A stretch of DNA of 64,000 nt from Bordetella petrii (GTDB lineage Bacteria; Pseudomonadota; Gammaproteobacteria; Burkholderiales; Burkholderiaceae_B), in the NCBI RefSeq assembly GCF_000067205.1, contig NC_010170.1:5208001-5272000 (forward strand), read 5' to 3'. Positions within the stretch are counted from its first letter, which is position 1. Every line of letters starts with the position of its first letter. This document shows positions 11,091 through 28,061 of this stretch, in pieces. The translations under genes were made by a program, and so were the position numbers. The notes beneath the pieces were generated by a model. The model made no database searches, had not been told where the DNA came from, and was given only the letters and a program-made list of their open reading frames with translations.

Positions 11091-12197
11091 ATGATCCTGC
11101 GTTTCGTGCGCAACGTCCTCTGTCTCGGCGCGGCTGTCGCCAGCCCGCTGGTGTCCGCGCAACCGGCGGGCACGCTTGGGGACGATTTCATCTATCGCGT
11201 ACGCCAGGGGGATACGCTGATCCAACTGGCGGAAACATACACACGCAATGAAGCAAACTGGGGTGTACTGCAGCGCTTGAACGCCATCGACGATCCTTAT
11301 CGCATGATGATCGGTAAGGAGCTGCGTATTCCTCTCGCCTTGATTCCCGAAGTGCCGGCGCAAACTACGGCGGTGCACGTCAGCGGCGCGGCCAGCATGG
11401 ATGGCGCGCCGTTGCGCGAGGGCACCCCGGTAGCCGAAGGCGCAACTATCACAACGTCGGCCAACGGCTTTGTCACCCTGCGGTTGGCCGATGGCACCAA
11501 GGTCACGCTGCCGCAGAATGGGAGCACGCACCTGGAGCGGCTGCGGCAGTTCGAAGGCACCGCACTGACCGATTCGATCTTGCGCGTGCAGCGCGGCGCC
11601 GTCGACTCGCACGTGGCCCCCGACGGGCAAGGCGTGGGCCGCTTCGAAGTGCGTACGCCGGTGGCGGTGACTGGCGTGCGCGGCACCCGTTTCCGTGTGC
11701 AGGCCAGTGCGCAGGGATCTCGCAGCGAAGTCATAGAAGGCAGCGTGCGGCTGCAGCCGCATGCGCGAGACAGTGCGCCAGGCCGGCCGGTTGCCGTGGC
11801 CACGGGCTATGGGGCCTCGATCGGCGCCGACGGCGTGCTGTCCGGGGTGCGGCCGTTGCTGCCCGCGCCGCAGCTCGGCGCGCCGCAGCGGGCCGGCTCG
11901 GGCCAGTGGACCGCGTCTGTTTCGCCGGTGCCCGGCGCGGTGGCCTACCTGGTACAAGTATCGCGCGATGCCGATGGCCTCGAGTTGACCTCGTCCACTC
12001 GGTTCGACAGCACGGACATCCACTTTTCTGCGCCGGGAGCCGGCACCTACTATGTGGCGGTACGCGCCATTGACGCCACCGGCCTGGAAGGCCGCGATGG
12101 CCGCCTGACCTTCATGGGAGCCAACGTCCTCATGACCGCGTCGGGCCTGCCCGTCTCGCTGTCGGATAGCGGCGTCGTTACGCTGGCTGACTACTGA
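11091..12197 (+). CDS. Exported LysM and FecR domain protein
   Basis: The 368-residue product has a signal peptide (hydrophobic residues 3-20, likely cleavage after VSA at about 23), a LysM domain (about 34-82, YRVRQGDTLIQLAETY) expected to bind peptidoglycan, and a FecR-like domain (about 105-205) with the EVRTPVAVTGVRGTRFRV signature. The C-terminal part (about 245-340) looks like a beta-sandwich of the fibronectin type, which is an inference. It should act in the periplasm or at the wall. FecR-like proteins are often found next to CHASE2 sensor genes, and here the CHASE2 kinase follows after 17 bp. Confidence 0.85.
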   Translation: MILRFVRNVLCLGAAVASPLVSAQPAGTLGDDFIYRVRQGDTLIQLAETYTRNEANWGVLQRLNAIDDPYRMMIGKELRIPLALIPEVPAQTTAVHVSGAASMDGAPLREGTPVAEGATITTSANGFVTLRLADGTKVTLPQNGSTHLERLRQFEGTALTDSILRVQRGAVDSHVAPDGQGVGRFEVRTPVAVTGVRGTRFRVQASAQGSRSEVIEGSVRLQPHARDSAPGRPVAVATGYGASIGADGVLSGVRPLLPAPQLGAPQRAGSGQWTASVSPVPGAVAYLVQVSRDADGLELTSSTRFDSTDIHFSAPGAGTYYVAVRAIDATGLEGRDGRLTFMGANVLMTASGLPVSLSDSGVVTLADY

Positions 12198-12214
12198 GCC
12201 TGGCTGCGTCCGTC

Positions 12215-14539
12215 ATGGCCGACCGCCGCCGCACCTACCCACACTCGCGGCTGCTGCTGACCATCCTGTTGGCGGCCCTGACGGCCTTGCTGGGGTCGGT
12301 CAACGGCCTGGGGCGTATCGACCAGATAGTCTACGACCGCGCCGTCTCGGTGGCGCAACGGCCGGCGCCGGCCGACGTGGTGATCGTCGCGATCGACGAC
12401 GCCTCGTTGGCCGGACTGGGCCGCTGGCCGTGGCCGCGCGCCATACATGCGGCCCTGCTCGACCACTTGGGTGGCGCGCGCGCCGTGGGGCTGGACATCA
12501 TTTTTGCTGAGGCCGACCAGGACCGTCCCCAGGGCGACCGCGTCCTGGCCGAAGCCATACGCCGGCAAGGGCATGTCGTGCTGCCGGTAGTGCTGGATAA
12601 TCTTGAACGGCCCACGCACGCGGACCTGCCCCTGGCGCCGCTGGCCGCCGCGGCCGCGGGCCTGGGTTACATCAATATTGATCTGGACGACGACGGTGTA
12701 GCGCGACGCGCCGTCTGGACGCGCGGACTGAATAATGACTCGTGGAGTCATTTTGCGCTGGCCATGCTGCGCACAGGCGGCCAGGAGGCCCAGGTGAGCA
12801 GCTTCCTGCAACAGGTGCCGTCCAGTGGGTCGCTTATTCCGTACGCGGGCCCGCCCGGCCATTTCCGGGTGGTGTCTTACCTTTCGGTACTGCGCGGCGA
12901 CTTTTCCCCCTCGGCCTTCAAGAACAAGTACGTATTGGTGGGTGCCTGGGCAACGGGCATGGGTGATGTGTTCCCCGCACCGGTTTCGCATCGCTCAAGC
13001 GGTATTTCGGGCGTGGAAATCATGGGCAACTTGCTGCAGTCGGTCCGAGACGGCCGGGTGCTGCAGACCGCTCCCGCCTGGCAAACCGCGCTGGCCAGCG
13101 CCATTCCCGTGCTGCTGCTGTGCCTGGCGCTGCCCCGCCTGTCGCCGCGGCAGGCGATATTGTCCAGCGCGGCGTTGCTGGTGGCGATCATCGCCTTCGC
13201 CATCGCGACGCTGTACTGGACCGATACCTGGATGCCGCCAGCCGCCGCCCTGCTGGGGGTGGCGGCCTGCTATCCATTATGGAGCTGGCGCAGCCAGGAA
13301 GCGGCATTGCGCTACATGGAAGGCGAAATGGCGCGCCTGCGCAAAGAGTACCCCCCGGTGATGGGCGAAGCCGACCCGCTGGGCGGCCGCGTCAGCCGGT
13401 CGCTGGACCAGCACATTGATGAGCTGGACCACACGCTGAGCCGGGTGCGCAACCTGCGGCGGTTCCTGCTCGATGGCCTGGATGGTATGCCCGACGCGAC
13501 GTTGGTTATCGACCAGGTCGGCAGGCTGCAATTCCGCAATCGCCCAGCCGTGATGTACTTCCTGAACCTCAGCATCCGGCCGCCACGCATTGGCCAGGCG
13601 CTGGCGCCCGTACTGGAACAGGCGTTCGGAGACCCATCGACCCGCCAGCTGGTGCGGCAAGCGCTGCGCGCGCCGGCCAATGAAGATGATACCCAAGGCG
13701 CCGCCCCACCGCGGGCCAATATCGAAGTGCGCGATCGCGCTGGCCAGGACCTGCTGCTTCGATGCGCGCAGGTCCGCACCGCGCAAGGCGTGCGTGCCGG
13801 GCTGGTGGTGACCTTGAGCGACATCACGATGATTCGCCAGGCAGAGCGCCAGCGCGAAGAAACCTTGCGCTTTATCTCGCACGATATGCGGGCCCCGCAG
13901 AATTCGATTCTGGCATTAGTGGCCCTGAACCAGTCGGACACCGGCAACAGCCCGCCCAGCGAGGCGCTGTCGCGTATTGCCCACTTGGCCAACCGGACCT
14001 TGCTGCTGGTAGACGAGTTCATCCAGCTCACTCGCGCCGAGTCCATGGATATCGCCCATGCCAAGCTGGATCTTGCCGATCTGCTGCGCGAGGCGGCCGA
14101 TGAGTTCTGGGCGGCCGCCCAACGGCGGAAAATCACGCTGGACGTGCACGCGCCGACAACGCCGGCGCTCGCCTACGGCGACCAGACGCTGATCATGCGC
14201 GCCATCTGCAATCTGCTGGACAACGCCATCAAGTACAGCCCGGACGGCAGCCGGATACAGCTGCGCGTACGGGCCGCGGCGGAAATGTGGGATGTCGAGA
14301 TCGAAGATGCCGGACCCGGCATTGCGCCGCAAGACCAGCAGCGCCTGTTCCAGCCCTTTTTCCGCACCGGCGAGGCGCGCCGTTCCAGCACCGGAGGCGC
14401 CGGCCTGGGACTTGCGTTCGTGCGCGCCGTGGCGTTGCGCCACGGCGGCGAGATTACCGTACACAGCGAGCGCGGCTCGGGTACGCGGTTTACCTTGCGT
14501 CTGCCGATCGCCCTGGACGACGATGCCTACGATGCATGA
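12215..14539 (+). CDS. CHASE2 domain sensor histidine kinase
   Basis: The 774-residue membrane kinase has one N-terminal membrane segment (about 12-32), a periplasmic CHASE2 domain (about 35-280, with the ADVVIVAIDDASLAGLGRWPWPR start), three further membrane segments (about 290-360), a PAS-like linker (about 430-540), a HisKA domain with His556 in FISHDMRAP, and an ATPase domain with the N box LLDNAIKYS and G boxes DAGPGIAP and GGAGLGLAF. All catalytic motifs are intact. It sits 17 bp after the LysM-FecR gene and downstream of the canonical regulator, its likely partner. The ligand is unknown. Confidence 0.92.
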   Translation: MADRRRTYPHSRLLLTILLAALTALLGSVNGLGRIDQIVYDRAVSVAQRPAPADVVIVAIDDASLAGLGRWPWPRAIHAALLDHLGGARAVGLDIIFAEADQDRPQGDRVLAEAIRRQGHVVLPVVLDNLERPTHADLPLAPLAAAAAGLGYINIDLDDDGVARRAVWTRGLNNDSWSHFALAMLRTGGQEAQVSSFLQQVPSSGSLIPYAGPPGHFRVVSYLSVLRGDFSPSAFKNKYVLVGAWATGMGDVFPAPVSHRSSGISGVEIMGNLLQSVRDGRVLQTAPAWQTALASAIPVLLLCLALPRLSPRQAILSSAALLVAIIAFAIATLYWTDTWMPPAAALLGVAACYPLWSWRSQEAALRYMEGEMARLRKEYPPVMGEADPLGGRVSRSLDQHIDELDHTLSRVRNLRRFLLDGLDGMPDATLVIDQVGRLQFRNRPAVMYFLNLSIRPPRIGQALAPVLEQAFGDPSTRQLVRQALRAPANEDDTQGAAPPRANIEVRDRAGQDLLLRCAQVRTAQGVRAGLVVTLSDITMIRQAERQREETLRFISHDMRAPQNSILALVALNQSDTGNSPPSEALSRIAHLANRTLLLVDEFIQLTRAESMDIAHAKLDLADLLREAADEFWAAAQRRKITLDVHAPTTPALAYGDQTLIMRAICNLLDNAIKYSPDGSRIQLRVRAAAEMWDVEIEDAGPGIAPQDQQRLFQPFFRTGEARRSSTGGAGLGLAFVRAVALRHGGEITVHSERGSGTRFTLRLPIALDDDAYDA

Positions 14540-14566
14540 GCGCCATATCCCACAAAAAGCGCCGGC

Positions 14567-15793
14567 TCAGCGGAATATATGGGTAATCATGGCGGGCTTG
14601 CCCGGCTTGACTTCCAGGGTGGTCCGATACGGCGGCTGTGCCGTATTGCGGATGGTCACCGAATAGCGGCCCGGTGCCAGGCGCAAGGTTTTCAGGGGCG
14701 GCGTCACCCCCCGCGAGACGCCATTGACCACGATTTCACCCCACGGGCGCACATTGATACTGACCCGCACAGGGGCCGGCGGAGCCGCCGGCGAGGCGCC
14801 GTCCGGGTCCGAAGGCTCTGTCGGGGCGGCATCCGGCGCTTGCCCAGCCAACTGTGCCACCGCGCCGGTGTCGTCGTCAGGGTAGCCTGTCTGCCATTCG
14901 GCCTGGGGCACAGCGGCGACGGGTGCGGTGGAGGAGGGTCCGGGCGCAGGCGCAGGTGCGGGCGACGTGAAAACCGGCACCTCGGCTGGAGTTGGCGCCT
15001 GCGCGACCGCCGACTCAGAGTGAGTAATTACTCCATCGGGAGTCGCCGTAAGCCGGCCCCACCAATACGCAGACACCGCCAGCGTGGCGATGCCCAGCAG
15101 AATCGCCTGCGCAATAGACCGGAAGCTACCACGCCGCGGCGCACTCGACGCTTCGGCAGCAGGTGTGGGTTCGGGCAGTTCTGTAGCCAAAGGCTCCGGC
15201 TGCGAGGGCCATACCGGTGGCGGCAACGCGAGCAACTGGGCGAAGTCCTGTACGGTCTGAGGCCGGTCGGCCGGCATGATCGCCAGGCCGGCGTCAATGG
15301 CAGCCAGAAAGCTCGCGTCGTACTTCGCCAGCCCCTGCGCGGTCAGCGGCCGATAGGTCTCGCTAACACGCCGTTCTGAGGCCGCAGGCGGCCGCTGGCC
15401 GGCGACCAGCGAATAGGCGACGGCGCTCAAGGCGTAGATGTCTGTCCAGGGCCCGCGCGGCCATTCCGCCGCCTCGGTATACAGTTCGAACGGCACATAC
15501 CCCGGCGTGAGCGCTGGTGCCTCGCCAGGACGGGAATAGCCAGACAGCGCCATCAGGTGGGCCCGCCCGGACTCGTCCAACCCTACGGAATGAACCGAGA
15601 TATCGCCGCAGATGCGCCCTTCGCGGTGCAGGTCGTCAAGCACCGGGATGAGTTCCGCAATGAGGCGTTGAATGCGCGCCTGCGGCACCCCACCCGCGGC
15701 GGTGGCCGCAATGGCGCTGAGTGGACGGTGAGCAAGAGGCGCGGCACCTGCAAAGGGCCCGCGCGGCGACGAAAAGCCCGCGGAGGAAAACAT
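14567..15793 (-). CDS. Membrane-anchored pseudokinase with PEGA domain
   Basis: The 408-residue product resembles only the C-lobe of a Ser/Thr protein kinase (about 35-190). The catalytic loop reads GRICGDISVHSVGLDESG, with Asp64 but no Lys or Asn of the DxKxxN motif, and the DFG position reads LSG. There is no glycine loop or VAIK lysine, and no coding room for an N-lobe upstream. A membrane segment (about 226-246) is followed by a Pro/Ala-rich linker and a C-terminal PEGA domain (about 340-405). I use the ATG at 15793; a TTG two codons earlier is also in frame. It is convergent with the CHASE2 kinase gene, and its function is unknown. Confidence 0.75.
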   Translation of the reverse strand: MFSSAGFSSPRGPFAGAAPLAHRPLSAIAATAAGGVPQARIQRLIAELIPVLDDLHREGRICGDISVHSVGLDESGRAHLMALSGYSRPGEAPALTPGYVPFELYTEAAEWPRGPWTDIYALSAVAYSLVAGQRPPAASERRVSETYRPLTAQGLAKYDASFLAAIDAGLAIMPADRPQTVQDFAQLLALPPPVWPSQPEPLATELPEPTPAAEASSAPRRGSFRSIAQAILLGIATLAVSAYWWGRLTATPDGVITHSESAVAQAPTPAEVPVFTSPAPAPAPGPSSTAPVAAVPQAEWQTGYPDDDTGAVAQLAGQAPDAAPTEPSDPDGASPAAPPAPVRVSINVRPWGEIVVNGVSRGVTPPLKTLRLAPGRYSVTIRNTAQPPYRTTLEVKPGKPAMITHIFR

Positions 15794-16057
15794 GGCCAAA
15801 ATAAGCTGGAATGAGCAGTAGATTATTGCGCCTGCATGACGGCGCTCGATTCTGGCGCAGGCGCGATGCAGAGTTTACTGGAGTTACTTTTAATAACTTA
15901 ACCTATCAGTAAGACGCATAATTACTGCGGCGCAGCATGCGCTATTGGCGCTTACAACGGATATTATCCGAGCATCCTGTCCTACTTCATTTCATAATGG
16001 CTACGCCAGGAACAGGATGTGACTCTTATTCTTCCACAGGCACAGGCTCAACCGCTC
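15794..16057. promoter_or_regulatory. Divergent intergenic region with palindromes
   Basis: This 264-bp AT-richer gap separates the leftward pseudokinase gene from the rightward lipoprotein gene. It holds a perfect 13-bp palindrome CGGATATTATCCG (15958-15970) and a looser AGTTA/TAACT inverted repeat (15882-15898). These may be operators for the divergent genes; no promoter pair stands out. Confidence 0.4.
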
Positions 16058-16453
16058 ATGAAGACTCGCGCTTTCTTGCCCTCTTTGCTTTGCCTTCTGG
16101 CCTTCCTTGGCGGCTGCGCCGGGATGGGGTCCGGCTTTGAAGGCCCGCCCTCGCAAGCAGCCCAGGATACGATGGCCCAGGTTCGGCAACAGTATGCCGC
16201 CGGCCAGTACGGCACGGTCATCCGCACCGTCGCCACCTCAGGCGATATCGCCTCGGCGCCGAAGTCGATGCGCATCGAGGCCTATAAGCTGCAGGCCTTC
16301 AGCTACTGCGTACGCAACTATGCGCAACTGTGCGAAGACACCTTTGTACGGATTTTGCAATTGGATTCAGGGTTCACGCTGGCGCCCAACGAGGCCGGCC
16401 ACCCGCAATGGGGCCCCGTGTTCAAGGCCGCCCAGGCGCGCGCGGGCAGCTGA
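16058..16453 (+). CDS. Small lipoprotein, possible TPR-like fold
   Basis: The 131-residue product begins MKTRAFLPSLLCLLAFLGGCAG, a lipoprotein signal with lipobox LGGC and acylated Cys20, so it should be membrane-anchored after Lgt/LspA/Lnt processing. The mature part looks helical, with an AAGQYGTVIRTV repeat-like segment suggesting a TPR-type helical hairpin. It resembles small lipoproteins annotated near type VI secretion genes in related bacteria, but no secretion genes are nearby, so I assign no function. It is transcribed toward rpoC and ends before a bidirectional terminator. Confidence 0.7.
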   Translation: MKTRAFLPSLLCLLAFLGGCAGMGSGFEGPPSQAAQDTMAQVRQQYAAGQYGTVIRTVATSGDIASAPKSMRIEAYKLQAFSYCVRNYAQLCEDTFVRILQLDSGFTLAPNEAGHPQWGPVFKAAQARAGS

Positions 16454-16486
16454 TGCGCCGGGCCGGCAGGCCCATCCCGCATAAGA

Positions 16487-16519
16487 AAAAACGGCCGCTG
16501 ATTGCTCAGCGGCCGTTTT
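16487..16519. terminator. Bidirectional terminator after rpoC and lipoprotein gene
   Basis: Arms 16487-16499 and 16507-16519 are perfectly complementary (13 bp) with A and T runs at the ends, so the hairpin can terminate both the rightward lipoprotein transcript (stop 16453) and the leftward rpoBC transcript (stop 16575). This is a convincing intrinsic terminator. Confidence 0.88.
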
Positions 16520-16574
16520 GCATAGGGCCTGCCCGTACTACAGGCAGGCCCTCGCCGGGACATGGAGGTACCGC

Positions 16575-24925
<8,351 letters not shown>

Positions 24926-25040
24926 GAGCACTCCGACTCGAGGTTGCATGGGCCGTCAACCACGGCCCCAGGTGATACGACTCCAGAAAACCCCTCTGCA
25001 AAGGGCACCCCGGCAGTAGGGGTTTCCTGGAAACGCAAAA

Positions 25041-25073
25041 GCCCGGGGACGGCAAACTGCGCTGTCCCCGGGC
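25041..25073 (-). terminator. rplL-rpoB attenuator hairpin
   Basis: A perfect 10-bp GC-rich stem (arms 25041-25050 and 25064-25073) is followed on the minus strand by TTTT. It lies 16 bp after the rplL stop and 116 bp before the rpoB start. Partial termination here would lower RNA polymerase output relative to L7/L12, as known for the E. coli rplL-rpoB gap. Confidence 0.72.
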
Positions 25074-25088
25074 AGTTGACGCAAGGTC

Positions 25089-25469
25089 TTACTTGACTTC
25101 GACCTTGGCGCCAGCTTCTTCCAGCTTCTTCTTGGCGGCTTCGGCGTCAGCCTTGGCGATGCCTTCCTTGACGGGCTTCGGCGCGCCGTCGACCAGGTCC
25201 TTGGCTTCCTTCAGACCCAGGCCGGTCAGTTCGCGCACGGCCTTGATGACGCTCACCTTGTTGGCGCCGGCTTCAGCCAGCACCACGGTGAATTCGGTCT
25301 GCTCTTCAGCAGCGGCAGCACCGCCACCAGCAGCGGGGGCAGCCACGGCCACAGCGGCGGCAGCAGCCGACACGCCAAATTTCTCTTCCATTTCCTTGAT
25401 CAGCTCGGACAGCTCGAGCACGGTCATGCCAGCGATGGCGTCAAGGATTTCAGCTTTGCTAAGTGCCAT
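25089..25469 (-). CDS. rplL: 50S ribosomal protein L7/L12
   Basis: The 126-residue stalk protein has the N-terminal dimerisation region, an Ala/Gly/Pro-rich hinge (about 35-58) and the conserved C-terminal domain that recruits translation GTPases (GLGLKEAKDLVDGAPKPVKEG). It lies 76 bp after rplJ in the usual order and is followed by the attenuator before rpoB. Confidence 0.98.
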   Translation of the reverse strand: MALSKAEILDAIAGMTVLELSELIKEMEEKFGVSAAAAAVAVAAPAAGGGAAAAEEQTEFTVVLAEAGANKVSVIKAVRELTGLGLKEAKDLVDGAPKPVKEGIAKADAEAAKKKLEEAGAKVEVK

Positions 25470-25545
25470 TTTTCAGAACTCCAGAATTGGATAAATGCCA
25501 GGTTGGGTGTCGCTCGGTCGTTCAGCGAATTCCACGGGTGGAGGC

Positions 25546-26070
25546 TTACGCCGCCGCCTTCTGATCGCGCACGGCAGCCAGGCCGCGGGCGAACTTGGTG
25601 GGAACTTCGTTGAGCGTACGCACGAATTGCGCGATGGGGGCTTGCATGGTGCCCAGCAGTTTCGACAGCAACTCTTCGCGCGAGGGCATGGTGGCCAGGG
25701 CCTTCACGCCTTCTTGGTTCAACAGGTTATTGGGCAGCGAGCCCGCCTTGATGACCAGCTTGTCGTTGCTTTTTGCGAAACCTGCGAGGACCTTGGCCGC
25801 CGAAACCGGATCTTCGCTGATGCCATAGATCAGCGGACCGGTCAGTTGCTCGGACAGCGGCTCGAAAGCCGTGCCGGCAACCGCACGACGGGCCAGCGTG
25901 TTCTTCAGAACACGGAGGTACACGCCCGATTCACGCGCAGTTTTGCGCAGTACGGTGACAGAGGCGACGTCCAGACCACGATACTCGGCGATAACAATCG
26001 ATTGCGCCTTGGCAACAGCTGCCGAGACTTCTTCGATCACCACCGCTTTCTCTTGACGATTGAGACTCAC
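25546..26070 (-). CDS. rplJ: 50S ribosomal protein L10
   Basis: The 174-residue product (MSLNRQEKAVVIEEVSAAVA) is L10, which anchors L7/L12 dimers on the ribosome. In E. coli the L10-L7/L12 complex binds the rplJ leader and represses translation; the 252-bp leader upstream here, with a strong stem at 26273-26292, leaves room for the same control. It lies between rplA and rplL. Confidence 0.97.
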   Translation of the reverse strand: MSLNRQEKAVVIEEVSAAVAKAQSIVIAEYRGLDVASVTVLRKTARESGVYLRVLKNTLARRAVAGTAFEPLSEQLTGPLIYGISEDPVSAAKVLAGFAKSNDKLVIKAGSLPNNLLNQEGVKALATMPSREELLSKLLGTMQAPIAQFVRTLNEVPTKFARGLAAVRDQKAAA

Positions 26071-26322
26071 GGTTTGAACACTCCATCAAAAGACGCCTGG
26101 GGCCTTGCGGCCTTGCGCGTCAACCGAATGCGGCGCCTGGTTGAGTTCTTCGGGTAAAGAAATCTTCCTGGGGACGCCGTCTACGCTGGATTCGGACTGT
26201 GCCAGCTCCGGGATTAAGCGGGGCGCCGGCGATACGGCTGCCGATGCCCTGCTCCAGCGGTCTTTGACAGCAGCATCCGGAAATCCGGATGCGGCCCAAA
26301 GTTCGTTAATGCTCGCGGCCGA
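26071..26322 (-). promoter_or_regulatory. rplJ leader region with hairpin
   Basis: This 252-bp gap between rplA and rplJ has no supported gene. It contains a strong inverted repeat with arms 26273-26281 and 26284-26292 (effective 8-bp stem with a 4-nt loop) about 200 bp upstream of rplJ. The position fits either an internal promoter/attenuator region or the L10 autogenous leader known in other bacteria; the assignment is by position only. Confidence 0.5.
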
Positions 26323-27021
26323 TCAGTTGGCCGAAAGCGAAGCTACTTCGATGCGCGCGCCGCCGCCCATGGTGGACGAGACGGCCAGCTTGCGCAGGTA
26401 AATGCCCTTGGCGGCAGCGGGACGGGCCTTTTGCAGGGCGTCGACCAGCGCGGCCAGGTTGGTTTGCAGCTGTTCCACGCCGAACGAGGCGCGGCCGATG
26501 GTGGCGTGAATGATGCCGGCCTTGTCGGTGCGGTACTGAACCTGACCGGCCTTGGCGTTCTTCACGGCGGTAGCAACGTCGGGCGTGACGGTGCCGACCT
26601 TGGGGTTCGGCATCAGGCCACGGGGACCCAGCACCTGACCCAGGGCGCCCACGACACGCATCGTGTCAGGCGAGGCGATGACCACGTCGAAGTCGATCTG
26701 GCCACCCTTGATGCGCTCGGCCAGGTCGTCCAGGCCGACGATGTCGGCGCCGGCGGCACGCGCGGCTTCAGCCTTGTCGCCTTGGGCGAACACGGCGACG
26801 CGAACGCTCTTGCCGGTGCCGGCGGGCAGGACCACGGAACCACGAACCAGTTGGTCGGATTTCTTGGGGTCGATGCCCAGCTGCACGGCCACGTCGATGG
26901 ATTCATCGAACTTGGCGGTAGCGGTTTCCTTGACCAGCGTCAGGGCTTCCGACACGGGATACAGCTTCGTGCGGTCGATTTTCTTGGCGATGGCGGCGGC
27001 GCGCTTGGACAGTTTTGCCAT
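26323..27021 (-). CDS. rplA: 50S ribosomal protein L1
   Basis: The 232-residue product (MAKLSKRAAAIAKKIDRTKL) is full-length L1, which forms the mobile L1 stalk and, in E. coli, represses the rplK-rplA message. The conserved VLGPRGLMPNPKVGTVT segment is near residues 126-142. It starts 2 bp after the rplK stop, consistent with coupled translation. Confidence 0.98.
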   Translation of the reverse strand: MAKLSKRAAAIAKKIDRTKLYPVSEALTLVKETATAKFDESIDVAVQLGIDPKKSDQLVRGSVVLPAGTGKSVRVAVFAQGDKAEAARAAGADIVGLDDLAERIKGGQIDFDVVIASPDTMRVVGALGQVLGPRGLMPNPKVGTVTPDVATAVKNAKAGQVQYRTDKAGIIHATIGRASFGVEQLQTNLAALVDALQKARPAAAKGIYLRKLAVSSTMGGGARIEVASLSAN

Positions 27022-27023
27022 GA

Positions 27024-27455
27024 TCAGATCCCCTCAACCGTGATGCCCATGCTGCGGGCGCTGCCAGCGATCGTGCGAACGGCGGCTTCCAGATCGGCCG
27101 CGGTCAGATCGGGTTCTTTGGTCTTGGCGATTTCCTCGGCCTGGGCGCGCGTGAGCGTGCCGACCTTGTCGGTATGCGGCTTGGCCGAACCCTTCTGGAC
27201 GCCGGCGGCCTTCTTGATGAGGACCGTCGCGGGCGGGGTCTTCATGATGAAGGTGAAGCTCTTGTCGGCGAAGGCCGTGATCACCACCGGAATCGGCAGA
27301 CCGGGCTCCATGCCCTGGGTCTTGGCGTTGAACGCCTTGCAGAATTCCATGATGTTCAGGCCACGCTGACCCAGCGCCGGGCCAATCGGGGGGGAGGGGT
27401 TTGCCTTACCAGCCGGTACTTGCAGCTTGATAAAGCCGACGATCTTCTTCGCCAT
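27024..27455 (-). CDS. rplK: 50S ribosomal protein L11
   Basis: The 143-residue product ([20 protein letters not shown]) is L11, part of the GTPase-associated centre and needed for RelA activation. The proline-rich N-terminal region ([20 protein letters not shown], about residues 21-40) is intact. It follows nusG by 63 bp, a gap with a small GC-rich stem, and precedes rplA by 2 bp. Confidence 0.98.
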
Positions 27456-27518
27456 GCTTTGCTCCTTGCGGGTTCAAACGCTCGCCGCGCTGTGCGGCGG
27501 GCTCCCCGGGGTTGAAAA

Positions 27519-28052
27519 TCAGGTCTTTTCGACCTGGCTGAAATCGAGCTCGACGGGGGTGGCGCGACCAAAAATGGTGACCGACACACGCACCTTGCTC
27601 TTTTCGTAATTGACTTCTTCGACGTTGCCGTTGAAGTCTGCAAACGGACCTTCTTTCACACGCACCATCTCGCCCACTTCGAACAGGATCTTGGGGCGGG
27701 GTTTCTCGACCCCCTCTTCCATCTGGGAGAGGATCTTCTCGACTTCTTTTTCGGAAATCGGGGTGGGGCGGTTGCCCGAGCCACCCAGGAAGCCGGTGAC
27801 GCGGTTGGTGTTCTTGACCAGATGCCAGGTTTCGTCGGTGAGATCCATCTCGACCAGGACGTAACCCGGGAAAATGCGGCGCTCACTGATGGACTTCTGG
27901 CCGCCCTTCATTTCGACGACTTCTTCCGAAGGCACCAGGATGCGGCCGAACGACGTCTGCAGGCCCGCGCGCTCGATGCGCTCGTTCAAGGCCTTGTGGA
28001 CGCTTTTTTCCATGCCCGAGTACACATGGACGACATACCAGCGTTTACTCAT
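27519..28052 (-). CDS. nusG: Transcription elongation factor NusG
   Basis: The 177-residue product has the N-terminal NGN domain (MSKRWYVVHVYSGMEKSVHK) and a C-terminal KOW domain (about 125-175, GPFADFNGNVEEVNYEKSKV). NusG suppresses pausing, links Rho to RNA polymerase and couples to ribosomal S10. It sits 9 bp after secE, as in most bacteria. Confidence 0.98.
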   Translation of the reverse strand: MSKRWYVVHVYSGMEKSVHKALNERIERAGLQTSFGRILVPSEEVVEMKGGQKSISERRIFPGYVLVEMDLTDETWHLVKNTNRVTGFLGGSGNRPTPISEKEVEKILSQMEEGVEKPRPKILFEVGEMVRVKEGPFADFNGNVEEVNYEKSKVRVSVTIFGRATPVELDFSQVEKT

Positions 28053-28061
28053 TCGGCGTCC

